Below are positions 21,761 to 32,867 of a DNA stretch of 64,000 bases, piece after piece. Below the pieces are notes generated by a model. That model saw only the letters and a list, made by a program, of their open reading frames with translations. It did no database searches and was not told where the DNA came from. The DNA comes from Pictodentalium vernedei (taxonomy: Eukaryota; Mollusca; Scaphopoda; Dentaliida; Dentaliidae): assembly GCA_031216915.1 (NCBI GenBank), contig CM062289.1, forward strand, positions 246,513,187 through 246,577,186. The letters run 5' to 3'. How positions within the stretch are numbered: position 1 is the stretch's first letter; each line of letters begins with the position of its first letter. The translations under genes and the position numbers were made by a program.

Positions 21761-23674
21761 ATGTCGCACTCGATAATACATTCCTACTTTTCTCTTGACA
21801 AAGTATCGGGAACCTATAAGTGTAACACATGTTCCACGATTTACAAAGTCCAATCTACTGGGACAACTAGTCACCTGTGGGTGCATTTGAAAAAACACAG
21901 AGAGCTGTACGACAAGGCAAAAGAAGATGATGAAAAAATTAGAAAAGCACAGGGACAGGGTATTAAGAGGCCTCGTCCCAGTACTATTGTCGACCATAGC
22001 CAAGCCCAAACTACAGCTACCTCAGGCTCACACTCCAAGAAACAAGCCAGTATGACCGCATTTACACGAAGAAAAATCGACGGCGATATGAAAAGTAAAT
22101 ATGACGCGGCTGTTCTTTCTTTTGTGGTGGCAGATGGGCGCCCATTTGAGTTAGTAGCTGGGAAAGGGTTCCAAAAACTATGCAGCACTTTAACAGACGG
22201 CAGTTACATTCCCCCGCATCCATCGTCACTATCTAGAAGGCTGGTTGATATGTGCCAAAAAGCAGAGTCTGAACTTCGAGATATTATCAAATCAGATGCA
22301 GGTGATTGTAAAAAATCGCTTACCTTCGACCATTGGAAGGCCGATAATAACACTAATTATCTGGTCATAACTATTCACGCCATTGATAAATGTTGGAGGC
22401 TAATTTCGAGGTGCCTCGCGGTTGTCAACTTAGAAGACCTGGACCTCGATCATACCGCGGCTGCTATGGCTTCAGTTGTCAAAAATCAGTTAGAGAAATT
22501 TGATCTTTTACCGGAAGACATTATGTTCGTTTCTACAGACACAACCAACACTATGCCTGCCACTGCCAGAATATTGGAAGTTAAATGGCACGGTTGTGCA
22601 TCCCATAAACTACAGCTGTGTATAAATTCAAATCTAAAGCAACAACCAATGGTTAAGAACCTGATAGATGCCACACACAGAATAACTACATTCTTTAATT
22701 CATCAACGGTTGGGCTGCACGCTTTACATAAACACCAGTTAGCAGCGGGCCTCTCTGAATCGGACCCACCCCTTGACGTGTCAACTCGCTTTAATAGCAT
22801 GTGTACATTATTGGAATGGAGTGAGAAGAACGCATCACCCATAGCCATGGCATTGGTAGAATGTGAGCAGGACAGAAAATGTGCAAGTTCGCCACCACCG
22901 CCCATATCATCGGCTTTAAATCAAATTAGACAGTCAGTTCTGCCACTACCGAAACCCCTTTCTGAGGCTACAACTATCCTTAGCGCGGACACTGTTGTCA
23001 GCATATCGATGATATTTCCCTGTATTCAAACCTTGAAACGAGAGCTGTCATCCCAAACTTCACATGGTACGAAGGCATTTCGTGATGGTCTAATTTCAGA
23101 ATTAGAAGGGAGGTTTGATCTCAGCCAAGGCTATCTGCTAGCCTCAACATTTTTAGACCCCCGCTTTAAGACATTGATAAAGCAGGATAACTTTGACATT
23201 GCAAAGCGGTACATTGTTGATTCCGTAGCTTGTCTCAAGGATGACGAACCGAGTACTGATTCTTCGCATCATCACACCCAGCAAGCTAGCGTCGATGACT
23301 CGGATAAATCCCCTAAGCGTCCATCTTTGATGGATGCTATATTTAAAGACATACAAAGCTCGAGCTGTTCAACAGAGTCGGGTGCCCAGATGAATCAAGA
23401 AGCCTGTTTAACCGCCGAATTAAGTGGGTACACAGTTTGCCCTGTTGCTAACAGAAATGAGAGCCCCTTACAATTTTGGCGTGAGAATGCAGGAAGTTTC
23501 CCTCTTTTATCATCTGTGGCTCGGGATTTGTTTTCCATTCAAGCAACCAACTATTCCTCCGAAAGAGTAAATTCGGTGGGTTCTTGCACTATCACAGATA
23601 GAAGACATCGGTTATCTAGACAGAACGCCGCCACATTGATTTGGGCCAGAAAAAACGGCGACCTGATTGAATGA
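21761..23674 (+). CDS. hAT-family transposase
   Basis: A 637-aa open frame, within the usual 550-750 aa range. Residues ~18-46 form a BED-type zinc finger (C21, C24, H38/H42/H46). The catalytic core shows D190 in 'LTFDHWKADNN', D260 in 'VSTDTTNTMPATA' followed by the CxxH pair 'CASHKLQL', and E601 in 'SSERVNS', matching the hAT DDE layout. The C-terminal dimerisation region reads 'PLQFWRENAGSFPLLSSVAR' and continues to ~residue 630. The Met is followed directly by the BED region, supporting this start. No intron is needed. It probably cuts and pastes this element and could mobilise relatives with the same ends. Confidence 0.93.
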   Translation: MSHSIIHSYFSLDKVSGTYKCNTCSTIYKVQSTGTTSHLWVHLKKHRELYDKAKEDDEKIRKAQGQGIKRPRPSTIVDHSQAQTTATSGSHSKKQASMTAFTRRKIDGDMKSKYDAAVLSFVVADGRPFELVAGKGFQKLCSTLTDGSYIPPHPSSLSRRLVDMCQKAESELRDIIKSDAGDCKKSLTFDHWKADNNTNYLVITIHAIDKCWRLISRCLAVVNLEDLDLDHTAAAMASVVKNQLEKFDLLPEDIMFVSTDTTNTMPATARILEVKWHGCASHKLQLCINSNLKQQPMVKNLIDATHRITTFFNSSTVGLHALHKHQLAAGLSESDPPLDVSTRFNSMCTLLEWSEKNASPIAMALVECEQDRKCASSPPPPISSALNQIRQSVLPLPKPLSEATTILSADTVVSISMIFPCIQTLKRELSSQTSHGTKAFRDGLISELEGRFDLSQGYLLASTFLDPRFKTLIKQDNFDIAKRYIVDSVACLKDDEPSTDSSHHHTQQASVDDSDKSPKRPSLMDAIFKDIQSSSCSTESGAQMNQEACLTAELSGYTVCPVANRNESPLQFWRENAGSFPLLSSVARDLFSIQATNYSSERVNSVGSCTITDRRHRLSRQNAATLIWARKNGDLIE

Positions 23675-23987
23675 CTTTTCTGTAGTTGAACTAAAAAAGT
23701 GACAATGGACTCATTTTGTTCTTGTTGTTGTAACAGTTGTATTGCGATTCGGCCAACTCACTTTGATTTTAAATTTATTTCACTTTTCAGAGTCGGATCT
23801 GATGGTATACCTCTGATTCAAAGGTTCAAGTAGGGCTGTAGGAAGTGTAGGTCTAACGACTCTAACGAATCTTCTTGCAATTGTTTAATATGTTAATTAA
23901 TAGTGTTAATGATTAAACCTGGTGTTAATTTATGTCAAAAATATCGTTTCTTTCTTGTATATCTATATGACAAAACGTCACAAAGCT

Positions 23988-24261
23988 ATATGGTAATGGC
24001 GGTCTGGAAACTACCATTAGACTTATCGCCCGTAGAGTTACTTCCCTTGGACCACTGAAAGAGTGATATTGACAGTCCGCTTATGAACGAATCGCAGCCA
24101 TCAATGCGTGAATCTTTTGTGACTCACAAAAGATTCACGCATTGATGGCTGCGATTCGTTCATAAGCGGACTGTCAATATCACTCTCTCAGTGGTCCAAA
24201 GGAAGCAGTAACTCTACCAGCGATAAGTCTAATGGTAGTTTCCAGACCGCCATTACCATAT
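23988..24261. repeat. ~274 bp near-perfect palindrome
   Basis: Two ~135 bp arms with almost no loop, centred near 24123: 'atcttttgtga', one base, 'tcacaaaagat'. The outer ends are 'atatggtaatggcggtctgg' and its complement. Arms differ by only a few bases (e.g. 'ctgaaagagtg' against 'cactctctcag'). It sits between the transposase stop and the 3' end of the hAT. It could be a nested foldback MITE or a hairpin made by aberrant transposition; no convincing target duplication is visible. Confidence 0.85.
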
Positions 24262-24584
24262 CGCTGGCCAGCGAAAACGAGCAAAAAGACGCGTGTTCAT
24301 TCTCAATATTTCTCATTTCCATTACATTTCCCAGAATTCCTAGATCTAGTTACAATGTTACTTATTATACTTATAGTTATGTATGGGATGAATATACCAG
24401 GGAATTAATGTAATATATACAAGAAAATCTCAAAATCAGGGTCTTGTATTTGTAACACGTTTCTTTTGTAATTATAGTATTCGAATTCGATATTCGACCG
24501 AATCGAACATTCAAAGGGGAAATTCGAGTCGATGTTCGAGTCGAAAAAAAATTCATATTCGCATGACACTAGAGTCCTCGTCTG

Positions 24585-24655
24585 GGCCATTGTTAAGTAT
24601 AAAAAATATACAAATTACTTTGAATTTATAATATTTTTATACAACCAATGGCCCA
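24585..24655 (-). repeat. C2 internal complementary region
   Basis: 'gtctgggccattgttaagta' mirrors the right ITR end, and 'caaccaatggcccagac' mirrors the left ITR end. They meet at an A+T trinucleotide. It directly follows the hAT's right target duplication. Confidence 0.8.
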
Positions 24656-25221
24656 GACTATCTGAATCGTAAAAAGGCTTGAGGGCCTAGGATATAGAGG
24701 AAAATCCAATTACTCAATCACTTCATAAAGGATATCTCCTACAGGAGAATATGAGAGAAAGGAATTATATATGTCTTTCTCATTTGTGAGAAACAAGAAA
24801 GACATAACACCAACAATGTAATTGAGTATTACATAATAAATAATTCACCATATAATACCAGCATAACCCATTATGTTAATTCGGTGAAGGGAAGCCAATA
24901 TATAAACATAGTCCAGAGAATGAGACTCTTTATAAAACTCATTTAAAAGTGTCCAAGGATTTATATTAATGCCTGTTTGACACGTGACATATACAAATGC
25001 TTCACAGTGAGCTACATTAAAACCATCCCAGCACTGACTCAGGACTACTGACACCGGAGGAGGTCTTCCCTTGCTTTTCACTCTAAAGCCAGATGATCAT
25101 AGGGACCCCCCTCCACTTCCTTTCCGCTTGTTCTGAGGTACATGACAACAAAAACGAAGAGGGCAGCGGAACAGCATCACTGCTGGAACAGGTTGCCTAA
25201 ATAACTACAGATGTAATCATT

Positions 25222-26100
25222 TTAGTGGACGACATTCTGAGCAACAGACAGAGGACCTAAACATCTAAGGTCACCGGAGATGGACGCTAAATTTCTAAGG
25301 TAAAATTTGGTAAATGTAGAAGGCTGTGTCCAGTACGCAGCTTTCATGAGATCAGCAACGGCTATACTGTTAGAATAAGCCCAAGAAGTGGACAGCACTC
25401 TAACTTCATGCACTGATATCTTACTTACAGAACGCTGATCCGAAGATAGACTTTCATAGGCAATGTGTATTGCCAACAAAATCCATCTAGCAATAGAATG
25501 AACAGAAATTTCTCTTCTGTTAGGAATCAATGAAAGAAAGAAGCGTTTTCTTCCTTTTCTTATAAACTCTGATTGGCGTTTATATATGTGCATAGCCCTG
25601 ACTGGACACAGCAGAGGTCTATGGTTGTCCGTAGACGGCAGAGCCTTTATGGTATTACCAACACTACGGTAGTGAGATTCGTCAACAGATAAAGCATGAA
25701 GTTCACCAACTCTTCTAATGGATGCAAAGGCTAAGAGAAATGCTGTTCTATAGGTAAAAAATTTGAACTCTACAACGTCCAACGGCTCAAACGGAGCTTC
25801 CTTAAGCTTCAACAGAGCCCAAGCCAAATTCCACTTAGGAATTAATCTGAGGGTTCTAGGTCTATTTATAAAGAAATTTCTAACCACTTTGGATAATGAA
25901 GCATTAGATCCAACTGCCAAGTTATCATGATGAGCGTAAATGTCTGATAACATAGACCTATAGCCCTTAATAGTGACAGGCTGCAGTTTGAGAATGTCAA
26001 TCAGGTAGACCAGATAGTTGGCAATATCCAGTATGGACAGATCACAGACGTCTATCGACTGATCCTTACATCAACGGAAGAAAACCTTCTACTTTGCTGC
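25222..26100 (-). pseudogene. Family C tyrosine recombinase (C2), damaged
   Basis: A 243-aa open frame (25222-25953) retains the catalytic core: Arg in 'SIRRVGELHALS', HxxR in 'HEVRVLSTSWAY' and Tyr in 'TFTKFYLRNL'. A region C4 still partly has (between 'SHYRSVGNTI' and 'KALPSTDNHR') is deleted. The N-terminal segment upstream is recognisable from C4 ('KYAAKWKVFF') but carries stops here. Sequence 24656-25221 is the 3' untranslated part of C2, also found in C4. Confidence 0.8.
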
Positions 26101-26105
26101 TTAAT

Positions 26106-27880
26106 TCAGCGAAGAGGAGGACCTCCTGCAGTTAGAAATTTTGTCCACTGCTCATCCTGTAAATTACTTGCCATGCAAGAAGGACAGTACAATGGAAAAA
26201 TGTGAAGGTTGAGACCTTCCGGGTTGTGATGCAGTGTGCGTGACTTCCCCTGATAGAGAAGGTCCTCTCGCGGAGGAAGCTTCTGGGGAATGTCCCATAA
26301 CAGACACCTGAGAAGATTGATCCACAGTTTCTGTGCGAAGCTACTAGCAGAATTTTGCAATGAGACTGTTTGCTTTTTAACAGAATCTGCTGAATCAACA
26401 GAGTTGAAGGATACACATATCTTACCATTCCGTCCCATGAGATTGACAAGAGCATCTACTGCGTACGCTCGATGGTCTGGACATGGCGACATGTACGTCT
26501 GCAACTGATTGTTGAGGTGTGTCGTGAACAAATCTATCATAGGTCGATCCCACTTGCAGCAAATCTGTCTGAATACCCACTTGTTGAGTATCCACTCCGA
26601 TGGCAAAAGGCGACCTTTCCGAGAGAGCGAGTCTGCTAGTACATTGAGACGACCCGATATATAATGGACCGATAGCTGAACATGATGATTCATGACATAC
26701 AGAAGAATTTTCTCAGTTAGTTCGAATAACGGAATCAAATGAGTGCCTCCCTGGTTCCTGATATACGCTACTATTGTCGAGTTGTCCGACAATATCTGAA
26801 CATGAGCATCTACCATAATGTGAATCCAATGTTGTACTGCTAACCATATTGACATCATCTCTTTGATATTTATGTGTTTCTTTAGGAACCGAGAGTCCCA
26901 AAGACACTTTGAGTCTGTCGGGCTCAGAGTCGCACCCCAACCTGTTTGACTTGCATCTGTCATAATCCTGAAAGTCAGATCCTGCAGCGAGTTAACCACT
27001 GAATATCTGCCCAAATTTGGACCTTTAGTTTTACCAGGTCCGTTAAAACAATACTGGTCTCGAGCGATTGTTGTGAGTCTTGAAGCTCATTCCCCTGTGA
27101 ATGAACGACTTGGGCGGAGATAGATCTGACTTCTTCTCGTTTACGATGAAGCCAAGACGTCGGAGCAATGAAGCAGAACATCGTTCTGAAGAATAGCTTT
27201 GTTGCCGTATCTCTGATGAAAGTTGTCCAAGTAAGACGACGTTACCACAGACGAATGAGCTCGGAAGTAAGGCATTACTGAGTTCATTATTTAAGTGAAA
27301 GCCCAGGGTGCCAGGTTCAGACCGAAGCACATCGCTCAGAACTGATACACTATCCCTTAACAGCGAACTGTAGGTACTTTCTGTATGCCGGATGTACCGG
27401 GACATGAAAGTACGCATTCTTTAAATCTATGCTTGCCGCATAGTCGTTCACTCGAATGCTCGCCCTTACCAGCTGAATGGTCTCCATATAGAACTTTGGA
27501 GCCACGATAAGCTGGTTTTTCCAGCTCAAGTCTATTACTGGTCGGAACCAGCCGTCTTGCTTCGGAACAGGTGACCGTAGAATCTTAGAGAATTTTGATT
27601 CTCGACGACCTTCATTGCTTCCTTTGATAAGAGAGCCTCTACCTCCGCTAGGAGAGACTCTCTTTTGCAAGGATTTGATGGAAGATTTGTCCACCGCGGA
27701 CACCTTGTTAGTGGTGGTTTCACTCGGAAAGATAGCTATAGGTCGTCCGAGACTACACTTCTCACCTACTGGTCTTCCGTAATTGTTATCCAGTTTGTTG
27801 CGAATCTTGATAACCTTCTGCCTACTGGCAAGCAATAGAGGTCCTGACCATCACCTGCAGCATCTGCGAGGCTTATGGGA
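26106..27880 (-). pseudogene. Family C RT-RNase H (C2), frameshifted
   Basis: RT pieces: 'RCPRWTNLPSNPC' and 'ALLSKEAMKVVE' in one frame, 'RPVIDLSWKNQLIVAPKF' and 'SIDLKNAYFHVPVHP' in another (motif A Asp kept), and the C-terminal RT 'RRLGFIVNEKKSDL' in a third. RNase H is a clean 302-aa frame at 26106-27014 with 'MTDASQTGWGATL', 'INIKEMMSIW', 'ILSDNSTIVAYI' and 'LNVLADSLSRKG'. It continues into the post-RNase H domain ('IDLFTTHLNNQLQTY') and ends 'FLTAGGPPLR'. At least two frameshifts make RT non-functional. Confidence 0.8.
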
Positions 27881-27911
27881 GGAGAAACCACATCCCCCCT
27901 CACGAAGAGCC

Positions 27912-29790
27912 TCATCCAGTCAGCTTAGGGGTGTCTGACTGGTAGTCTCGATCAGACCTATGCCCCTTTTCTGGGTCGCTGTATTGACGATCTCTCGAGT
28001 AATTATAGGAGGGTTTCCTATACCCTCGCGAGGAGTCCCCTTTCAACGATTTCTGTCTGGGATGTCCTCCTTTACTCTTTTCTGTTGTAGGGGATCGATT
28101 AGACACCGACTTTAGAAGCAGAGTATCAGACGCTTTCTTTGTAGCTTGGTGATAAACCAATGAAAGCTTGTCGTCAAATATTGTGTGTCCGGAGACCAGA
28201 GCGACCTGAAGAGAGTTTTTCACTTTGTCATCTATTAAAGATGACGACACAAGGGCACCGTTATGGCTGATTAACTCCAAATTAGCCACTGTTAAGGCAG
28301 AGTTACACGTGGTAAACATAACTGCCCTGGAAAGAACTCTTAAAGAGGTACGAAGATCCGCAAATTCCTTCCTGTTGAGACGTTGTGTCACAGCTCTTCA
28401 AAGGTGATCTGCGTAAGACATAGCGTCCAAATTTGCTCTATTTGAAGAAATTGCCGTCTCAATTGTGTCCGAGTGAATTGTGAATGACCCAGGCAAGGAT
28501 AGCTCTAGATCCTCGGCCTGTTCATCCAAACGCAGAGGAACTCTCTGTACATCTTCCCCGACTGTTTTAAATGAAAGTGGTCTAAGAAACAGTAAATTTA
28601 TGGAAGATGATGTCAAGAAACCACCTTTCTTCTTCCCACTGGAGAGTTTGAATATGGCGTCAGCTAAATGGCTGAAGGCCTGCAACACCTGTCTAGACTG
28701 GACAGGAAAAGACAGGACCTCCTCTTTTGTCCGGATAAAGTCAGCGTCCAATGAGCCCAGCATTTTTTTTCTAGTAGTTGCAGATTCTGATTCGCCGGAA
28801 CAAATTCAAAGTAGTATTGATGGATTAAATCCATCGCAACCATGTGCTGTTCCAAAAGGGAAGGGTAATCTTCTTCCATATCCCTTTCAACATCCGAATG
28901 AATCAGTTGTGACTCTCGGACTACCGCATCTGAACTACAGATGACTGGACTGACCCAGCACCGTCCGACAGCTCAGGTTGTGAGATTGCCGTAGGCTGCT
29001 CCTGCACTTGCTGGTATGCTGTGATGAGCCGCACAATCTGGTACAGCAAGTCTGTTACGGAGGCCTGAGGAGCAGCAATCTTCTGTTTCTTGGCCGCCTG
29101 CTGCTCCTGGAACAGTGTGTCCGAGATGGCTCTTTTCTCCGGATATCCCAATAAGTGAGGCCTTGTCTCCTAAGCTACCAGATGTTTCAAATTTGCAATA
29201 GATGAGTGGTCCCTTCTCAGCGATGCAGGCTGGATATCCTAAGTTGTGTAGCTAAAGTGCAGTCTTGTGTGCTTTGAAGATGATGTTGAAGAAGCTGTCA
29301 CTGCAGCTGAGGCCGGCTGCGAACTATATGGAGGGTGCCAGACAGAAGGTGCGGACGTATGCTCCGTCTCACACAGGTTTCTGATCACAACATCTGGCCC
29401 CAGATACTTCTGGGAAAGAGAGGGACCTCTCTCGCAGTCAGACCTCGACGAGCTTCCCACGGTAATTGCCGGCTTCTTCCTCTGTTTCGAGCTAGCTGGC
29501 GACAAGGGACTAAAATCACTAGTTAGTGGCTTTATGCCCTGTCTAATATTCATGACCACCTTGTCAGCTAGCTCTGTTTGCTCACCTGAGCGTGACAATG
29601 GTAGCACACTCTCTATAGGCGTCACATAAGCATCACCATGTTCTTGTTCCTCTGAAAAAGAAACTGAGAAACTTGATTGACTTTGTGGCAAGAGGTCCGG
29701 TATTGGCCTCTCGCGGCGAACAATGTACAATGGCACCCGTCTCCAATGTTTGTCATCCCATCCGACACAGGTTGGTCAAGAATTAGTGTG
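27912..29790 (-). pseudogene. Family C Gag-like pseudogene (C2)
   Basis: Parts in order: a Ser-rich N-terminus (29239-29736) with 'SFSVSFSEEQEHGDAY'; the middle 'ASVTDLLYQIVRLITAYQQ' (28921-29151, same frame); then after frame changes 'SLDADFIRTKEEVLSFPVQS' and 'GEDVQRVPLRLDEQAEDL' (28398-28763), a stop, and 'RLNRKEFADLRTSLRVLSRA' in the same frame (27912-28391). It ends in a basic, Ser/Tyr-rich tail. Residue order matches C1. Confidence 0.72.
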
Positions 29791-30747
29791 AGTACATCAA
29801 CTACAAGCAAGGCAGCAAGCATGTAAATCCAAGGAAGACTTCCTCGCCTTGCATTTGAGCAATAAGCTTTCATAATTAATCAAAACAAAGTCGACAGTAC
29901 TCCCACCAACTCCACAATAAATATATGAAAACAATACATAATAAATAACATTCAAAATATAAATCGAAAAACTAATTTCCAAAAAAAAAAATTTCGAAAA
30001 TGTTTTACAGGAGCCCAAGTTCCCAAAGGGAACATGACGAGCCCAAATGTATCCTGATAGAGCCTAAGCATGGACAAAATTCCAAAATTTAATTGCTACA
30101 CTACCAGAATATTATAAATGTATCTTACAACAATCCTACCATGAAATAAATAGGAAATTACATATATTTATACAACGTTGTCAGTGTAAACAATGTCAGA
30201 AGAAAACCAGAAACAAGACCCCAGGCACTGAATAAAGTAGCCCAAAGTCAGTAACAGATTTAGAACTATCCGATGTAAAGCAAGATCTACAGAAGAAAAA
30301 ACGATACATCGGATGTATGATGCATGACCCAAAACGCCAAAACACCCCTAGGGTGAGGACATAACCAAGGGGAAATACAGAATAAACATTCTGTGTAACA
30401 CGTCAAACTCCCAAGAAATTTATAAAAAAAAATTTCAATAAAATAAGCCAAAAAGCTTGGGAGTTTAACAGGGGGCTTCAAGGAAGGATAGGGAAGGAAC
30501 ACTTAACAAACAGTGGAAAAATCATTAGCAAGAATGATGACGTCAGGCCCATGTCCCGAAATTGGGAAACATGAAATAATTTAGATAAAAATTATAAAGT
30601 TACAGCCCTGAACATTTCCAACCACCATTGCTTCCTTCCATCATCCAAATGTGTCCTTGGATCCACCAATTCTACCATTGATTTGTGTCTGGCATCATTA
30701 AAACTAAGATTTAAAAGCAAAGATGTCAGTTTGTTGTTACTGACAGA

Positions 30748-30966
30748 AGGGCCAAACAAAGAATGATGGTTGGTGCCTATTTCGATGTCTTCCTGGGTAC
30801 TGTGCATGCGTAGTTCGCAAAAGTATGGAGGACCAGATAGGACAAGAAATTTTCAGTTTTGCATGCAAATTTTTGGGATTGGGGGGCAAAATTTGTGTTT
30901 GGCCCTGAATTAATTTTTGAGTTAGCACCAGTTAGTCTGGGTAATTGGTTGTTGTACAAAAATAGT
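30748..30966 (-). repeat. C2 left (5') ITR
   Basis: Mirrors the right ITR. Contains 'cttcctgggtactgtgcatg' (ETS core plus degenerate NRF1-like site). The leader between gag and ITR (29880-30747) includes the CRE at 30538-30545 and inverted arms 'caaactcccaag' / 'cttgggagttt'. Confidence 0.82.
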
Positions 30967-32494
30967 CTATGTTCTCAGACACTGTCAGAGTCATTAAATT
31001 TGTGCTGCGTAAAAACTTTTTAATACGCAGTCAAAAAAAAAAATTCCACCTGGTCAAAATTTTTTTTACCCGGTCAGTATTTTCGATCGGAATTTTGAGC
31101 ACTGGTACATATTTCCTTGTAGTATTTCAACTTCCTGTTCACATTTTCCTTGTATTTTTTTGCTTCAGATTTCTCAGTTCTCTGATTTATGGTTTTTATG
31201 TTGGTACATGTAAGAACTTTGGAGGAAAATGCCCCTTTTATCATTTCAAATAAGCACCAGACTGCACCTAATCCTGCAATGGAGAGTCTTTGGCATGTTG
31301 TCAACAGCCAAGTTAATTGAAGCATTTCACAATATATGGGATAACACAACACCAGTCGAGAAATTGTAAAAGATTTCTTCCTGAAATGTGGATATATTTC
31401 TTTAGATTATCTTTTTCAGATTGCAGAATAAAAAATAAAGATAAAAAACCACCTGCCCTCATACAAAATTTGAGGCACAAATGCCTGAGAACATAGACTT
31501 TTTATTTTAATGGCCTAATTTTAGGAAAATTCACTGTATCTGTCAAGTTCTCACCATGAAATCATATTCCAGTGATACTTGACAAAGCAATTTCTGGTTT
31601 TGATTCAGAACAGAAATTTGCATTTGACTCAATTCTTTTTTCAACCAAATAAAGCATTTTAATTGTTGTCACAGAACATTATTGCACAATATGCACACAG
31701 CAATTAATAATTCACACATAAAGCAATTTGTTAGAAGTATTTTCTGTTTCCCAATAGAATTATTTACGGTTCAGTAAACTGTAAAATCAGAACTCAAAAC
31801 CGTGAAGCGTAACAATGGGGTCTCAAAATCATGAAAATTTGTTTCCTGATTCGGATCGTTAGGTTACGAGATTGCATCGAAATCTGGGAGCCTCCCATCA
31901 AAAGTGTGAAACTTAACATGTCTGATATGGAGTCATACTTTTCAAACTTGACTTTCTGAAACTGAAAATAGAGGATCATAATATCTAAATTTAACGGTTG
32001 ATTTGCCTGTTACATGTTCCATGTTTAACCCTTAAAGAAATGGAAATTTTTATACATTTTGGCAATATTTTGACAGTCAACATTCAGTGGCTTTACAGTT
32101 GTTTCTAGGCAACCAAGACTTGCCCAGAAACAACTGCTGTGGTATTTAGGCTGTATCTTGCAAGTTTATTCAGAGGTGGCATGTTGGGGCACTTGTTCTA
32201 TTACAGTAAATGCGATCAAAGTCAGAACAAGGCCTTTAAGGGTTAATGGTAATGCTGATATGTGAATTAAAGCCATTCTCTTTTTATTGCACAATGAGAC
32301 AGACAGGGAGATGCAGTATAACTCTCTGCAGATACCCCAACTGGAGGTATCAAGATCCCTAGTAGATTGAACTGTAAACTTAAAACCTCCCTCTTGTTTT
32401 AAAAACTGCTTTATTTACAGATCAGGATGAGATATGGCCAAGACAAAACAACTTTATGCCTACTTCTAAAAACCTTAAAAAGTCAGTTTCCCAC
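30967..32494. other. Host non-coding sequence with an R1 repeat
   Basis: 'agtctatgttctcag' (30967) recurs inverted at ~31485-31499; the latter lies in an R1 copy (31440-31520). A hairpin with ~16 bp arms lies at 32096-32142 ('cagttgtttct' ... 'agaaacaactg'). By position this lies downstream, in the next intron, of the dehydrogenase-like gene. No further exon found. Confidence 0.5.
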
Positions 32495-32644
32495 CTTCTG
32501 CATCTCCTCTTTTGATATCAGGTATGTGTAAATGGAAGAATGACTTTTTCTCAATAGCATCATCAATTGTTAGAATAGGAGGCTGTACATCTCTGTAAGT
32601 TACTTCAACCATGCCAGCAGCAATGTCAGCAATACTCTGTGTTT
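32495..32644 (-). CDS. Xanthine dehydrogenase/aldehyde oxidase-like exon
   Basis: A 150 bp exon bounded by 'cttttag' (acceptor) and 'GAAG|gtggg' (donor), phase 1 at both sides. After the split first codon it reads 'TQSIADIAAGMVEVTYRDV', then 'PILTIDDAIEKKSFF' and 'DIKRGDAEG'. This pattern (A/V-D-T-Q..A..AA..V.V.Y, then P.LTI.DAI....FF, then GD.E) is the a/b hammerhead domain of molybdenum hydroxylases, at the start of the Mo-cofactor half. The upstream partner exon is at 58859-58905, across a 26.2 kb intron. It could be a paralogue or a pseudogene; the piece seen is fully open. Confidence 0.8.
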
Positions 32645-32867
32645 CTAAAAGTAGTGAAGAACAACTTCAATCATGTTTTTGTTTCCAGTATTCATGGATT
32701 AGCTGAAGTCACAGTCTTTTTAGCCTTTAACCCCGTAGTCCCCATACAGTAATAACCTGCCACTTTTATATTGATTTGAAAAAGTTGTCCCCATTGTATC
32801 TTCCTTGAGAACTGAACTGGTTGGCTGTATTTACCTTGTCAATGTTTTTCATCATTGTTGGCTGTCC

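Larger units (their letters stand above)
21272..24571 (+). mobile_element. hAT transposon, near intact, inside C2
   Basis: A 3300 bp element bounded by a perfect 8 bp target duplication, GAGTCCTC (21264-21271 and 24572-24579). Terminal inverted repeats are TAGTGTCATGCGAATAT at both ends, 17 of 17. Both subterminal regions carry many TTCGAGTCGA-type motifs, typical of transposase-binding sites in hAT elements. One long transposase ORF lies inside. It inserted between the C2 right ITR and ICR. The intact ends, perfect duplication and uninterrupted ORF imply recent insertion. Confidence 0.95.
20991..30966 (-). mobile_element. Family C DIRS copy C2 (with nested hAT)
   Basis: Complete ends: right ITR 20991-~21245, left ITR ~30748-30966 (roughly 190 bp, close to 90% alike by eye) and an ICR at 24585-24655. 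Subtracting the nested hAT and its duplicated 8 bp gives ~6.7 kb, matching C3. Gene order on the minus strand is gag, RT-RNase H, recombinase, all with stops or frameshifts. The flanks 'aaggccaagaaaaaaa' and 'agtctatgttctcag' join into a sequence resembling the inverse of 31482-31512, an R1 repeat, so C2 landed in R1. Confidence 0.85.

Noticed and set aside
23600-24571. Second gene inside the hAT 3' region
   Set aside because: Only the palindrome and subterminal motifs are present; no ORF of meaningful length.
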